Shown: positions 17,792-26,441 of the stretch, piece by piece
Layout: each line of letters opens with the position of its first letter
Numbering within the stretch: the stretch's first letter is position 1
Assembly (NCBI GenBank): GCA_031553855.1
Contig: JAVBKW010000005.1
Span: forward strand, 1-64,000
DNA length: 64,000 bases
Source: RACS-047 sp031553855
GTDB lineage: Bacteria; Bacillota; Clostridia; Christensenellales; Pumilibacteraceae
Direction: 5' to 3'
Notes under the pieces: model-generated
What the model was told of the DNA's origin: nothing
Databases searched by the model: none
The model's input: only the letters and a program-made list of their open reading frames with translations
Translations under genes and position numbers: made by a program

Positions 17792-18625
17792 ATGAAAATA
17801 GACAGTATCGATATACGGTATTTCGCCGCCGATTTTTCGTCTGTGAGAACAGTTCTTGAACATAATAAGACTCTGCCTTGGCTTTCGGTTGCTCAAAGCA
17901 TTTCCGGAAACTATAAAATTGGATTAAACGGCGGCGATTTAGTTTCAACGGGAAAAATGGGAGCTTTTATAGCGCCTGCGTTTGTTCAGCAGCGAATAAT
18001 CCACGAACCCGAGAACGGATTTATGGAGTTTCAATATTGCTTTATAGATGCTGTTGTCAACGAAATATTTTCGTTAGAAGAAATATTTTCCTTTCCCGTT
18101 ACCGTCGGCTCGGATACCGGAGAGAGGCTTTATTCTCTTTTAAAAGACGCAATAGAAACCTCGCGCGATAAGGAACTTTCGGATATACAAAAAATATTAA
18201 AACACAAAAAAAACAGCATACTTATTCTTGAATTGCTGCTGCCGCTCGCCACACATATATCCGGAGATATGGAAAACCGCTATATCGCCCATACGGTAAA
18301 TTATATCAAGAAAAACTATCTTCGAAAAATTACAACAGAAACTATAACGCGAATCGCGAATATGTCTAAAACTGTATTTTTTGATAAATTCAAGGAAGCG
18401 ACCGGTACGACGCCCGTGCGTATGATAACCGAACTAAGACTGAAAAATGCCGCGAAACTATTGATTTATTCAGATAAATCCGTACAGGAAATAGCTAATC
18501 TCTGCGGTTATGAAGATTTTCTGTACTTCAGCAAACTGTTCAAAAAAAACTTTTCTCTTTCGCCTCTGCACTACAAGGATAAAAACAAAGAATACGGCGT
18601 AAGTGAAAGTTGTAATTTAGTTTAG
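17792..18625 (+). CDS. AraC family transcriptional regulator, divergent from glycyl-radical operon
   Basis: A 277-residue regulator. The N-terminal half is a cupin-like sensor domain (residues ~1-160); the C-terminal ~100 residues are the AraC DNA-binding region with two helix-turn-helix units, ending in the family signature (IANLCGYEDFLYFSKLFKKN). It is transcribed away from the glycyl-radical operon across a 112-bp gap, the common arrangement for a local activator. Its 3' end overlaps the next AraC gene tail-to-tail by 4 bp. The start has no Shine-Dalgarno but no other start is available. Confidence 0.88.
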   Translation: MKIDSIDIRYFAADFSSVRTVLEHNKTLPWLSVAQSISGNYKIGLNGGDLVSTGKMGAFIAPAFVQQRIIHEPENGFMEFQYCFIDAVVNEIFSLEEIFSFPVTVGSDTGERLYSLLKDAIETSRDKELSDIQKILKHKKNSILILELLLPLATHISGDMENRYIAHTVNYIKKNYLRKITTETITRIANMSKTVFFDKFKEATGTTPVRMITELRLKNAAKLLIYSDKSVQEIANLCGYEDFLYFSKLFKKNFSLSPLHYKDKNKEYGVSESCNLV

Positions 18626-19509
18626 AGTTTGTGAGCTTGTCTGTATTCTCCGGGCGTCATATTGGTTTCTTTTTTAAATATCGTATAAAAAAACTTAATA
18701 TCTTCAAAGCCGGAGTTTACAGCGATATTATGTATTGATTCATCGGTACTTTTTAGTTTGTCGCAGACGTGATCGATTCGCACTTTTTGCAAATATTTCA
18801 AAAATGACATACCTGTCGTTTCTTTAAAAAGTTGACAAAAGTAGCTTTTACTCAGCATTGAACGATAAGCAATATCTTGTAATGCTATTTTTTTATTATA
18901 ATTATTATGTATATATTCTGTCGCTAAATTAATAAAATGCTCCTGATTATCATTTTGGTCCGAATTATTATCGGAACTCATATTTCTAAAAAGCTTAATA
19001 ACCAGTTGTATCAGACAGCTGCGGATAAAATCGTAATAACCCTTTTTTTGAGCAGTGTATTCTTGGTGCATTATTGAAAAAAGTTGCTCAAATTCGTTGA
19101 AGGAAGAGTCGGTAAGCTTTAATATAGGCGATGCGTCATTATTTGAAAATTGCATTGAACGAAATAAAAAGGAAGAAGTTATATCAAGAAAATTTTGAGT
19201 ATCGATCAAGTTTTCGTCTAAAAAATCCGGGGTGAAGGTGCAGTCATAGGATAAAAAAGGTTCAGCACTTTCTTTAACTGGCTTATCATAATGCGGTGTT
19301 CCGAAATTAATTATAAACAAATCTCCCTTTTTAGCATAGCATGAATTATTGTTTTCATAATGTATACATTCGCCGGATATTATATAGCTGATCTCTATAA
19401 AATTGTGCATATGCATTTTTTCAATAAATTCCGGCCAATTAGTTGATTTTTGTATATAAATAGATTCGCCTTTACGGAATAAATCATTTTTACTCAAAAT
19501 AGGATGCAT
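18622..19509 (-). CDS. AraC family transcriptional regulator, likely controls the glycan cluster
   Basis: A 295-residue AraC protein: N-terminal cupin domain with HMHNFIEISYI, C-terminal double helix-turn-helix (LQDIAYRSMLSKSYFCQLFK and HNIAVNSGFEDIKFFYTIFK). The start at 19509 is chosen over an upstream TTG/ATG-like extension to 19566 because GGAGG precedes it at about 9 bases. It diverges from the ABC transporter operon that begins at 19.9 kb, so it is the likely local regulator of that operon, perhaps sensing the imported sugar. Confidence 0.88.
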   Translation of the reverse strand: MHPILSKNDLFRKGESIYIQKSTNWPEFIEKMHMHNFIEISYIISGECIHYENNNSCYAKKGDLFIINFGTPHYDKPVKESAEPFLSYDCTFTPDFLDENLIDTQNFLDITSSFLFRSMQFSNNDASPILKLTDSSFNEFEQLFSIMHQEYTAQKKGYYDFIRSCLIQLVIKLFRNMSSDNNSDQNDNQEHFINLATEYIHNNYNKKIALQDIAYRSMLSKSYFCQLFKETTGMSFLKYLQKVRIDHVCDKLKSTDESIHNIAVNSGFEDIKFFYTIFKKETNMTPGEYRQAHKL

Positions 19510-19684
19510 TTTTGTAGACCTCCATGAATTAAGTATATTACAAATCGAAACAAATTTCAAGAACAATTTTTATTTTTAAGCAATTTTTTGCAATTTATAC
19601 TTTTTTCTTATGCTTTCCATTATTATTCACATTAAAATCGCATACTTTATATTTTAGAAAAGTTTGTCAAATTTGGTTTGTATA

Positions 19685-19716
19685 TTGACAGACCAACTTA
19701 AGATGGTGTATATAAT
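19685..19716 (+). promoter_or_regulatory. promoter of the glycan-utilisation operon
   Basis: A perfect -35 TTGACA (19685-19690) is followed by TATATAAT at 19709-19716. Using TATATA as -10 gives an 18-bp spacer; using TATAAT gives 20. It lies about 200 bases before the first permease start, so transcripts would have a long leader. The 19567-19920 interval otherwise holds only the leader hairpin and the direct repeat listed separately. Confidence 0.55.
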
Positions 19717-19761
19717 ATGATGTGAACAATTAAATATCCTTATATATCATTGAAGTGTATT

Positions 19762-19796
19762 CTGTTTTCCGTCAAGAATCGGTAAACAGTTTTTTG
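19762..19796 (+). terminator. terminator-like hairpin in the operon leader (possible attenuator)
   Basis: CTGTTTTCCG (19762-19771) pairs with CGGTAAACAG (19780-19789) with one mismatch, followed by a run of six T. It sits downstream of the promoter and upstream of the first gene, where it would stop most transcripts unless overridden. No leader peptide or known riboswitch fold is recognised. Confidence 0.45.
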
Positions 19797-19818
19797 TTCG
19801 AAAAAACTTAAAAAATAT

Positions 19819-19848
19819 AATTTACCAATCAAAAAGTAAAATTTACCA
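19819..19848 (+). promoter_or_regulatory. direct repeat, possible regulator site
   Basis: AATTTACCA occurs at 19819-19827 and again at 19840-19848, 21 bp apart (two helical turns), the spacing often used by AraC-type proteins. It lies downstream of the predicted promoter, so it would fit repression or an RNA-level role better than activation. Confidence 0.3.
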
Positions 19849-19920
19849 TTGAAAGAAATCTACTCTTTTGATAAGCTAAACATAAGTAAAAACCGTACAT
19901 TGATCAAATGGGGGATAAAG

Positions 19921-20817
19921 ATGATAAAAAAAAGAAACAAATTTAGCATTGCGGAAAAAGTTTTTGTTTTTGGAATGCTTATTATTCCTATTGTTCATTT
20001 TTGTGTTTTTTACATCGGAACAAATTTCAATTCAATTTTGATGTCTTTTACATATAACGGCGAGATCAATACTTATTTTTTCAAAAAAGCTTTCAACGAA
20101 ATTTTTATGGGTGCCTCTGACGGTGTATTGTTAGTCGAAGGTATTAAAAATTCTTTGATCATATTTACAATGAGTATTATAGTAATCTTTCCGCTAAGCG
20201 TAATGTTTTCGTTTTTGCTCTACAAAAAGATTCCTTTTTATAAATACTTCCGTATTATTTTCTTTCTTCCGGGGATTTTATCAGCTGTCGTTTTAGTTAC
20301 AATGTACCGCAGTGTTATGGTAAACGTAATATCAAACGTATGGCAGAAAATGTGGAATTTAAGCAGCAAACCCCTGTTTTTCATGAGTACAGATTATGCT
20401 TTTAAATCGGTGTTGGTATATTTGATATGGCTTGGTATCGCGGCTAATATGATTATATACGGCGGTGCTTTTTCAAGAATACCTACTGAGGTGTTAGAAA
20501 GCGGAAAGATAGACGGAGTAGGATTTTTTAAGGAACTTTGGTATTTGATAATACCTCTCATTTGGCCTACAATGGCCGTCATACTGCTGCTTTCAGTAGT
20601 TGGTATGTTCAGTGCCGACGGGCCTATATTAGTTATGACTCAAGGTAGGTACGGTACGTATACCTTGCCTTACTGGATTTTTTCGCAAACTCAAGGTACA
20701 ACGCCCAACTTTAATTATGGCTCCGCAGTTGGGCTTGTGTTTACGTTTATATCTATACCGATTATGCTTATTGTGCGGTGGGTACTTAATAAGTTTGACA
20801 GCAATGTGGAGTATTGA
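19921..20817 (+). CDS. ABC sugar transporter permease (MalF/LplB-like)
   Basis: A 298-residue integral membrane protein with about six hydrophobic segments and the cytoplasmic EAA loop EVLESGKIDGVGFFKELWYL, which docks on the ATPase. An open frame reaches 19849, but the ATG at 19921 has GGGGG six to eleven bases upstream and gives the normal family length. It is the first gene of the glycan cluster and ends overlapping the region just before the second permease. No ATPase gene lies in the cluster, so a shared MsmK-type ATPase encoded elsewhere is assumed, as is usual for clostridial CUT1 sugar transporters. Confidence 0.88.
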   Translation: MIKKRNKFSIAEKVFVFGMLIIPIVHFCVFYIGTNFNSILMSFTYNGEINTYFFKKAFNEIFMGASDGVLLVEGIKNSLIIFTMSIIVIFPLSVMFSFLLYKKIPFYKYFRIIFFLPGILSAVVLVTMYRSVMVNVISNVWQKMWNLSSKPLFFMSTDYAFKSVLVYLIWLGIAANMIIYGGAFSRIPTEVLESGKIDGVGFFKELWYLIIPLIWPTMAVILLLSVVGMFSADGPILVMTQGRYGTYTLPYWIFSQTQGTTPNFNYGSAVGLVFTFISIPIMLIVRWVLNKFDSNVEY

Positions 20818-20819
20818 TA

Positions 20820-21854
20820 ATGAGTAATCAGAATAAAAAAATTGGTTTCTATTCAATATTATCGGTAGTTTTGATACTTGCAGTTATCGGCGTTTTCTAT
20901 ATTGATAAGGTTTTAGGATTATCTTGCACGCTCCTTGTCATTATCCTTGCGCTTATGACGGTGTTTACTAAGAAGAAATCAAAAATTATTAGAGAAAAAT
21001 CGGAAAAAATAGTGTTGGGTATAGCATTTCCGATACTAATTTTATGGTCTTTAACTTTTATCTACTGTTTTATATGGATCCTTATGAATTCATTCAAAAC
21101 CAATATTGATTTTACTAACGATCCTAACGCTTTGCCGACAATTTTTCATTTTAATAATTGGGTAAAGGCGTTTAAAGCTACGGAAGTCCCGCTGCTGAGC
21201 AATCCTTATTTAAAAGCAAATATGGAAATAATGATCCTTAACAGCTTATGGTGGATGTTCGGAACCGTGTTAATAAGTAATTGCGTAGTTATTATGGCGG
21301 CTTATACTATCGCAAAATATAATAAATACCTGATTTGCAGATTCCTTTTCACGCTTAATCTGATTATTATGGCTATACCGATCGTCGGTGCGCTGCCCTC
21401 ACAAATGAAGCTTTACGATGCCTTAGGGATACGTAATAATCCATTGATGCTGTTAACAGCCGCGGGCGCGATAGGTGGATCGTCGCTTATGATATACTAC
21501 AGCTTCTTTAAAAACATTTCTTGGTCGTACGCTGAAGCTGTTTTTATAGACGGCGGCGGACATCTAACAGTTTTTTTACGAATTATGGTTCCTCAGGCAC
21601 TGCCGATAATAAGCGCAATGGTTGTCATCGGCTGTATCGGCTCCTGGGCGGATTATATGACGCCGTACCTGTTTTTGCAGAACAATCCTACGCTGGCAAC
21701 AGGCTTGCATTTATTCTACGCCAGAAGCGGCAACGAGCCGACGCCGATTTATTTCGCCGCCGTATTATGGTCGGCCCTGCCTATGTTTATATTGTTTGCT
21801 ATATTCTCCGATAAAATTATGACTTCTGTAAATCTCGGCGGATTAAAAGGCTAA
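20820..21854 (+). CDS. ABC sugar transporter permease (MalG/LplC-like)
   Basis: A 344-residue permease, longer than typical MalG proteins because of an extra N-terminal pair of membrane segments (residues ~10-45). The EAA loop reads YAEAVFIDGGGHLTVFLRIM. The ATG at 20820 is two bases after the stop of the first permease and is preceded by GGAG at the end of that gene, so translation is coupled. A TTG at 20814 is possible but poorly spaced. Together with the first permease it forms the membrane channel of the importer. Confidence 0.88.
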   Translation: MSNQNKKIGFYSILSVVLILAVIGVFYIDKVLGLSCTLLVIILALMTVFTKKKSKIIREKSEKIVLGIAFPILILWSLTFIYCFIWILMNSFKTNIDFTNDPNALPTIFHFNNWVKAFKATEVPLLSNPYLKANMEIMILNSLWWMFGTVLISNCVVIMAAYTIAKYNKYLICRFLFTLNLIIMAIPIVGALPSQMKLYDALGIRNNPLMLLTAAGAIGGSSLMIYYSFFKNISWSYAEAVFIDGGGHLTVFLRIMVPQALPIISAMVVIGCIGSWADYMTPYLFLQNNPTLATGLHLFYARSGNEPTPIYFAAVLWSALPMFILFAIFSDKIMTSVNLGGLKG

Positions 21855-21920
21855 ACTGATGCCGTTAGATCAATTAATATAAGAAAAAAAATAGCTAAAA
21901 AAATTTAAAGGGAGTATGTT

Positions 21921-23750
21921 ATGAGAAAAACAAAGTTGATCGTTTGCTTGCTGATGGCTGTGGCAATTGCAATGCCCACGCTTGCCGGATGCGGTGGTGG
22001 TAAGGAATTGCCTGATACGGAAAATCATCTGATCATTGAAATGTATGAGGGTGGTTATGGAGTCGAAGGTATGAACGCCGTAGCTAAGGCGTTTTTAAAA
22101 GAAGAAAATGAAAAGAACGGCAATGCGTATGAAGTGACGATCATTCCCGATCCGATACTTGTAGAATCACAGACGTATCCAAAAATAGGCTATGGCCCCT
22201 CGCTTTCTAAAACAGACATGTTTATGGGGATTGGCGACCCTAAATATATATTGTTTGAGGGTCCTAATTATGTTTCTTCAGTGGATGAGCCGTACGCGCT
22301 TGAGGATCTGACGGATGTTTATAATGCAAATGTTTACGGCGAAAGCGTTCCGTTCGGGCAAAAGCTTATACCCAGCTATAAAGAATATAATGCGTATCGC
22401 GGCTACGATAAAGTAGTCGGTTCAAGCGCAGCTACTACATATTTTAAGGAAAAAGATGTTCCGGCAAAATACTACAGCGTAAACTGGGCTTCTGGCGTTA
22501 CGGGTTTTGCATATAATAAAACGCATTTTGATAATAATTCTGCTTCGAATTGGAAGATACCCGTTACTACAGATGAGATGGTCGTGCTTTGCGACGCTAT
22601 GGTCGAGAAAGGGTACAAGCCTTTTGTTTTTAATAGCAATTATTTTGACTATGCGGCTATGACGTGGTGGAGACAATGTACTACCGATCAGGAAACCGAT
22701 GATTTCTGGAATGCAAACATCCGTTCGGCAGACGGTACGATGGTTACGCCCAATCAGGCTTCGGTATTGAATTCTTATGAACGTAAACAGGCTTTCGAGC
22801 TTATTGAAACCTTTATCGGCTCTAAGGACACTACGGTTTCAGGACAGGCAAAAAGCTATGAATATGGAAAATATGTATTTGGAGAACAAAATAAATATTC
22901 AGTTGAATACACCCATAAAGAAGCTCAAACAAAGCTTTATTTAACGGAAAAAAAGGCAGTATTTATGCCCAACGGCGACTGGCTTGAGAATGAAATGGCA
23001 AAAGAAGGCCTGCACGCTAACCAAACTTCCGGCAATGTAACCGGAGACATAGGCTTTATGAAGTTCCCCGTATCGAGCAAGGTCATATATAAAGCCTGCA
23101 AGAAAAACAATCATAACAATTGCGTACATGACGGAAACGACCTCGACGGAAATATCGGATTTTTCTGGCGCTTTGACTGTGTCCGCAGTGAAAGCGCGTT
23201 AAGAGAAGTTATAAAAGCTGTCGATGCGAAAGAAACTCTTGCAACGGCGAAAAACCGTTCGGGACTTTCCTCGCTCACTCAATCCGAATATGACGAATTC
23301 AAAAAGATCCGCAGTGTAACATATTCACAAGGTATTTCGCACAACACTTTTATACCGTCTTATGCAAACGCAAAAGAAGTTGCAAAAAAATTCCTGCTTT
23401 TCTTAGCAAGCGACAAGGCTTTGCAGATTTATTATGATACAACCGGAACCTTCCTGCCGTTCGATAATAAAAATATCGTTGTGAAAAGTGATGCTACGAC
23501 TTGGCAGAAGGATCTGAAAAATTTGCTTGACGGAGTATCGTTCGTATCTCCTTTTGATTCAAAGAATCCGCTGTTTTTCAAAACTAAATTAAGATTTTTC
23601 TCTGATCAAAAATTCATGGCGACAAGCATAGCCACCACATCTGCGTCTGATAAAATGACAGGTTCGGGATGGCTGCAGTATCTGTACACGTCAAACAACA
23701 GCGCGTGGACTACTTATTTGAATGACGTTGCTAACTTCCAAGGTTATTAA
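21921..23750 (+). CDS. extracellular solute-binding lipoprotein of the ABC sugar importer
   Basis: A 609-residue binding protein with a lipoprotein signal peptide (lipobox LAGC, lipidated C24) and AAGGGAG ahead of the start. The length is above the 420-550 usual for sugar-binding proteins, as seen for binders of larger oligosaccharides. Segments such as GVTGFAYNKTHFDNN and many Trp/Tyr/Asn residues fit a carbohydrate cleft. A short Cys pair (KACKKNNHNNC) interrupts the C-terminal half and may be a disulphide-linked loop. It captures the glycan fragment for the two permeases encoded just upstream. Confidence 0.88.
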   Translation: MRKTKLIVCLLMAVAIAMPTLAGCGGGKELPDTENHLIIEMYEGGYGVEGMNAVAKAFLKEENEKNGNAYEVTIIPDPILVESQTYPKIGYGPSLSKTDMFMGIGDPKYILFEGPNYVSSVDEPYALEDLTDVYNANVYGESVPFGQKLIPSYKEYNAYRGYDKVVGSSAATTYFKEKDVPAKYYSVNWASGVTGFAYNKTHFDNNSASNWKIPVTTDEMVVLCDAMVEKGYKPFVFNSNYFDYAAMTWWRQCTTDQETDDFWNANIRSADGTMVTPNQASVLNSYERKQAFELIETFIGSKDTTVSGQAKSYEYGKYVFGEQNKYSVEYTHKEAQTKLYLTEKKAVFMPNGDWLENEMAKEGLHANQTSGNVTGDIGFMKFPVSSKVIYKACKKNNHNNCVHDGNDLDGNIGFFWRFDCVRSESALREVIKAVDAKETLATAKNRSGLSSLTQSEYDEFKKIRSVTYSQGISHNTFIPSYANAKEVAKKFLLFLASDKALQIYYDTTGTFLPFDNKNIVVKSDATTWQKDLKNLLDGVSFVSPFDSKNPLFFKTKLRFFSDQKFMATSIATTSASDKMTGSGWLQYLYTSNNSAWTTYLNDVANFQGY

Positions 23751-23767
23751 AGTCAGGAGGACGATCA

Positions 23768-26428
23768 ATGAAAAAAATACTAGCATTACTTTTGTCGGTT
23801 ATTTTGATAATGTCTTTGGCCGGATGCGGGACAAAGAATGACGATGATAATGATAAAACCCCTGATCAAACGGCGGTTTCATACGAGTTGTTTTCTTTAC
23901 CGGGAACGACTAAAATCCTGCAAGCTGAGGATACTTCGCCATATTATAACTCAGGTTACAGCTTGGACATAGATCTTGCAAAGAACGAAGCGGAAGGTGC
24001 GCAGCTAATTATCCGCCCTAAACAGAAAGTTTCTAGCTTTGACTTTAAGGTTGAAAACCTTCTCAGAGAAGGCGGCGGGGGTGTTATCAGTACGTCTGAT
24101 ATCGAAGTATTCGCGCAGCATTACGTAGAGCTTATCCGCCATACTAATCCTTCCAGCAACAGGCCGCTCGGCTACTATCCCGATGCTCTTGTGCCTATGA
24201 GCAGCTTTGTCAAATACAAGGAAAACAAGATAGAGGCGAATAAAAATCAGGGTATCTGGATCACGGTCAAAACAAATCACGACACTCCCGCGGGCGTATA
24301 TAAAGGCAACTTTACACTAAAAATCAATGGTGTAGACAAAAGTATTCCCGTCAGCGTTAATGTTTGGGATTTTGACATTCCGGATGAGGTGAATATCCGT
24401 TCCACATTCAACCTTTTTGAAGAAAGTATTATGGGCGCACAGCTTAGCAATACTCCGGAAACCTATAAAACCTTTGTTGATTATTTGTTGGACTACCGAA
24501 TCAGCACCACAAATCCTGTATCAGGCAGGCTTAATGATGAAGATTGGCTTGAGCAGATAATCGAATACGCTAAAGACGAGCGAGTGACTTGCTATGATGT
24601 TTTTGAGGAAAGTCGTATAAGGTTGCTGATTGAAAACTCAGAGCCCGGCTTGAATCTGTTGGAAAAAGCTTTTACATATGTCGGAGACGAACCGTATGAT
24701 GATGCTGTTTTCAACATAATCCAACAGCGCTACAACACAAAGGTTCTGGCACTTATAAGTATGGGCAATGAATACGAAGCGCGCTGCGACGAAGCATCCT
24801 GCGCCGGCGGGTCTTGCAAAGACCAAGCTAATCATACGTCGTATTTAGAAAACCGCGGGCTTACAAAAGCGGATATCTGGGGCTTTGAACTTTTGATTTC
24901 TATGTCGGCAAGTATTAAAAAAATCGAGGGCTTAAGAACCTATTGCGCTCTTGTTTCTGATTTTGACAGCCAGGGGCAGCGTGATAAATACGCTCAGCTC
25001 AGGCTTGACGCGGATAATCAGTTTAAAGATGAAGCTTGGTGGCCTGAATTTATTAGTATGTTCCCGAAGAAAGACTATGCCACAACGCACTGGTATGTTT
25101 GTGTTCACCCGTATGAACCTTTTGCAAACTATAACATAGATATGGAGCTTGCCGCGCCCAGAGTGCTTTCATGGATGCAGTACAACTACAAGATCGACGG
25201 TGTCCTTACATGGGGAACGGCAACGTATCACTATAACCTAAATATTCAGGATACGTTAAACGGCTGGACCAGCAACAACGTTTATCAAGAAGCGAACGGA
25301 GCATATTTCGGCGCGAACGGAGACGGTTATCTGTTATATCCCGGAGCGCGCTATGGTATCGACGGTCCTATCCCTTCCTTGCGTTTAATGAGCGTAAGAG
25401 ACGGTTTTGAAGACTATGAGTATATTCGTATCTTTGAAGAACTTTTTAAAAAGAACTGCAAAACTTACGGTATAAATGAAAAGCAGTTTGATTCTATTAT
25501 GCAGAACCTTTACGATATGCTGTATTCAGGCGTAGTACCCAAGAAAGATTATAAACTAGTCGGCGAAGCACGCAAAATGCTTGCGGAAATGATAGAACTG
25601 CTTTCAAGCGATATGAAAGCCATAATCAAGGTCAACGAAATAGACATTGGTTCTAACAAGGCCGTAGTAGATATTTTTGCAACGGAAGGGACGTCACTCA
25701 AAGTCGGCACGCAGACTTATACGCTTAGTAATAAGAAAATAAGCTATACTCTAGACCTTACGCAAAGCACTTCTTTGGAAGGAACTCTTGTTAAAAACGG
25801 CATAGAAACGGATATCAGCGTATATGTTTCTAAGCCTGTTGTTGCTGTTTCTACGTTCACCGATTACGCTTTGGACGCCGCTAAATGGAAAGTCAGTAAG
25901 GCTCCCGCTTCTTATGCTGATCGCGACCATATGTTTATTTCCCAGAATACTGACGCACGTTTCAGGATTGGAGCAGATGGCAGTTCGATGAAAGTCGATA
26001 TAAACGGCAGGGCATGGACAGAAAACGATAAAACGAACTACTTTCCGTCGGCATATATTTCTAAACAGGATTTCTTTGGTACCTTTAAAACAGAAGAAAT
26101 AGAATATGCCGCTTTCTGGATATATTCCGATGCAGACTTTGAAATACGCCTTGATTTTGCTTTAGAAGCTGAGCTTGCCGGTGATACTTACACATATACT
26201 ATAGGCAATTATTTCCTGTACAAGGGTTGGAATCTGGTAAAAATCGTGGACTTTGACGCCATAGAATGGGAACTTTTCAATATGAACGCTATGGATTATA
26301 TAACAAACGTCAAGCTTGAATTTGCTATCAAAGATCACCGCCAGAATTACCTGATAGATAATACCAAAGAGGCTAATCCCAGAGATTATACATTCTATCT
26401 GGATAATGTATATTTGTGTAAGAAATAG
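23768..26428 (+). CDS. DUF4091/GH123-like surface glycoside hydrolase lipoprotein
   Basis: An 886-residue lipoprotein (lipobox LAGC, C20). After an N-terminal beta-sandwich (DTPAGVYKGNFTLKINGV ... VNVWDFDIPDE) comes a TIM-barrel region with the DUF4091/GH123 features VLTWGTATYHYNLN, GDGYLLYPG and SLRLMSVRDGFEDYEYI. The last ~200 residues form a jelly-roll-like module with AAFWIYSDADFEIRLDF, probably carbohydrate-binding. GH123 enzymes release N-acetylgalactosamine from glycolipids, but related proteins have other or unknown activities, so substrate is open. A Cys-rich loop (RCDEASCAGGSCKDQ) lies mid-protein. It starts 17 bp after the binding protein. Confidence 0.78.
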   Translation: MKKILALLLSVILIMSLAGCGTKNDDDNDKTPDQTAVSYELFSLPGTTKILQAEDTSPYYNSGYSLDIDLAKNEAEGAQLIIRPKQKVSSFDFKVENLLREGGGGVISTSDIEVFAQHYVELIRHTNPSSNRPLGYYPDALVPMSSFVKYKENKIEANKNQGIWITVKTNHDTPAGVYKGNFTLKINGVDKSIPVSVNVWDFDIPDEVNIRSTFNLFEESIMGAQLSNTPETYKTFVDYLLDYRISTTNPVSGRLNDEDWLEQIIEYAKDERVTCYDVFEESRIRLLIENSEPGLNLLEKAFTYVGDEPYDDAVFNIIQQRYNTKVLALISMGNEYEARCDEASCAGGSCKDQANHTSYLENRGLTKADIWGFELLISMSASIKKIEGLRTYCALVSDFDSQGQRDKYAQLRLDADNQFKDEAWWPEFISMFPKKDYATTHWYVCVHPYEPFANYNIDMELAAPRVLSWMQYNYKIDGVLTWGTATYHYNLNIQDTLNGWTSNNVYQEANGAYFGANGDGYLLYPGARYGIDGPIPSLRLMSVRDGFEDYEYIRIFEELFKKNCKTYGINEKQFDSIMQNLYDMLYSGVVPKKDYKLVGEARKMLAEMIELLSSDMKAIIKVNEIDIGSNKAVVDIFATEGTSLKVGTQTYTLSNKKISYTLDLTQSTSLEGTLVKNGIETDISVYVSKPVVAVSTFTDYALDAAKWKVSKAPASYADRDHMFISQNTDARFRIGADGSSMKVDINGRAWTENDKTNYFPSAYISKQDFFGTFKTEEIEYAAFWIYSDADFEIRLDFALEAELAGDTYTYTIGNYFLYKGWNLVKIVDFDAIEWELFNMNAMDYITNVKLEFAIKDHRQNYLIDNTKEANPRDYTFYLDNVYLCKK

Positions 26429-26441
26429 GAGATAGAAAATT

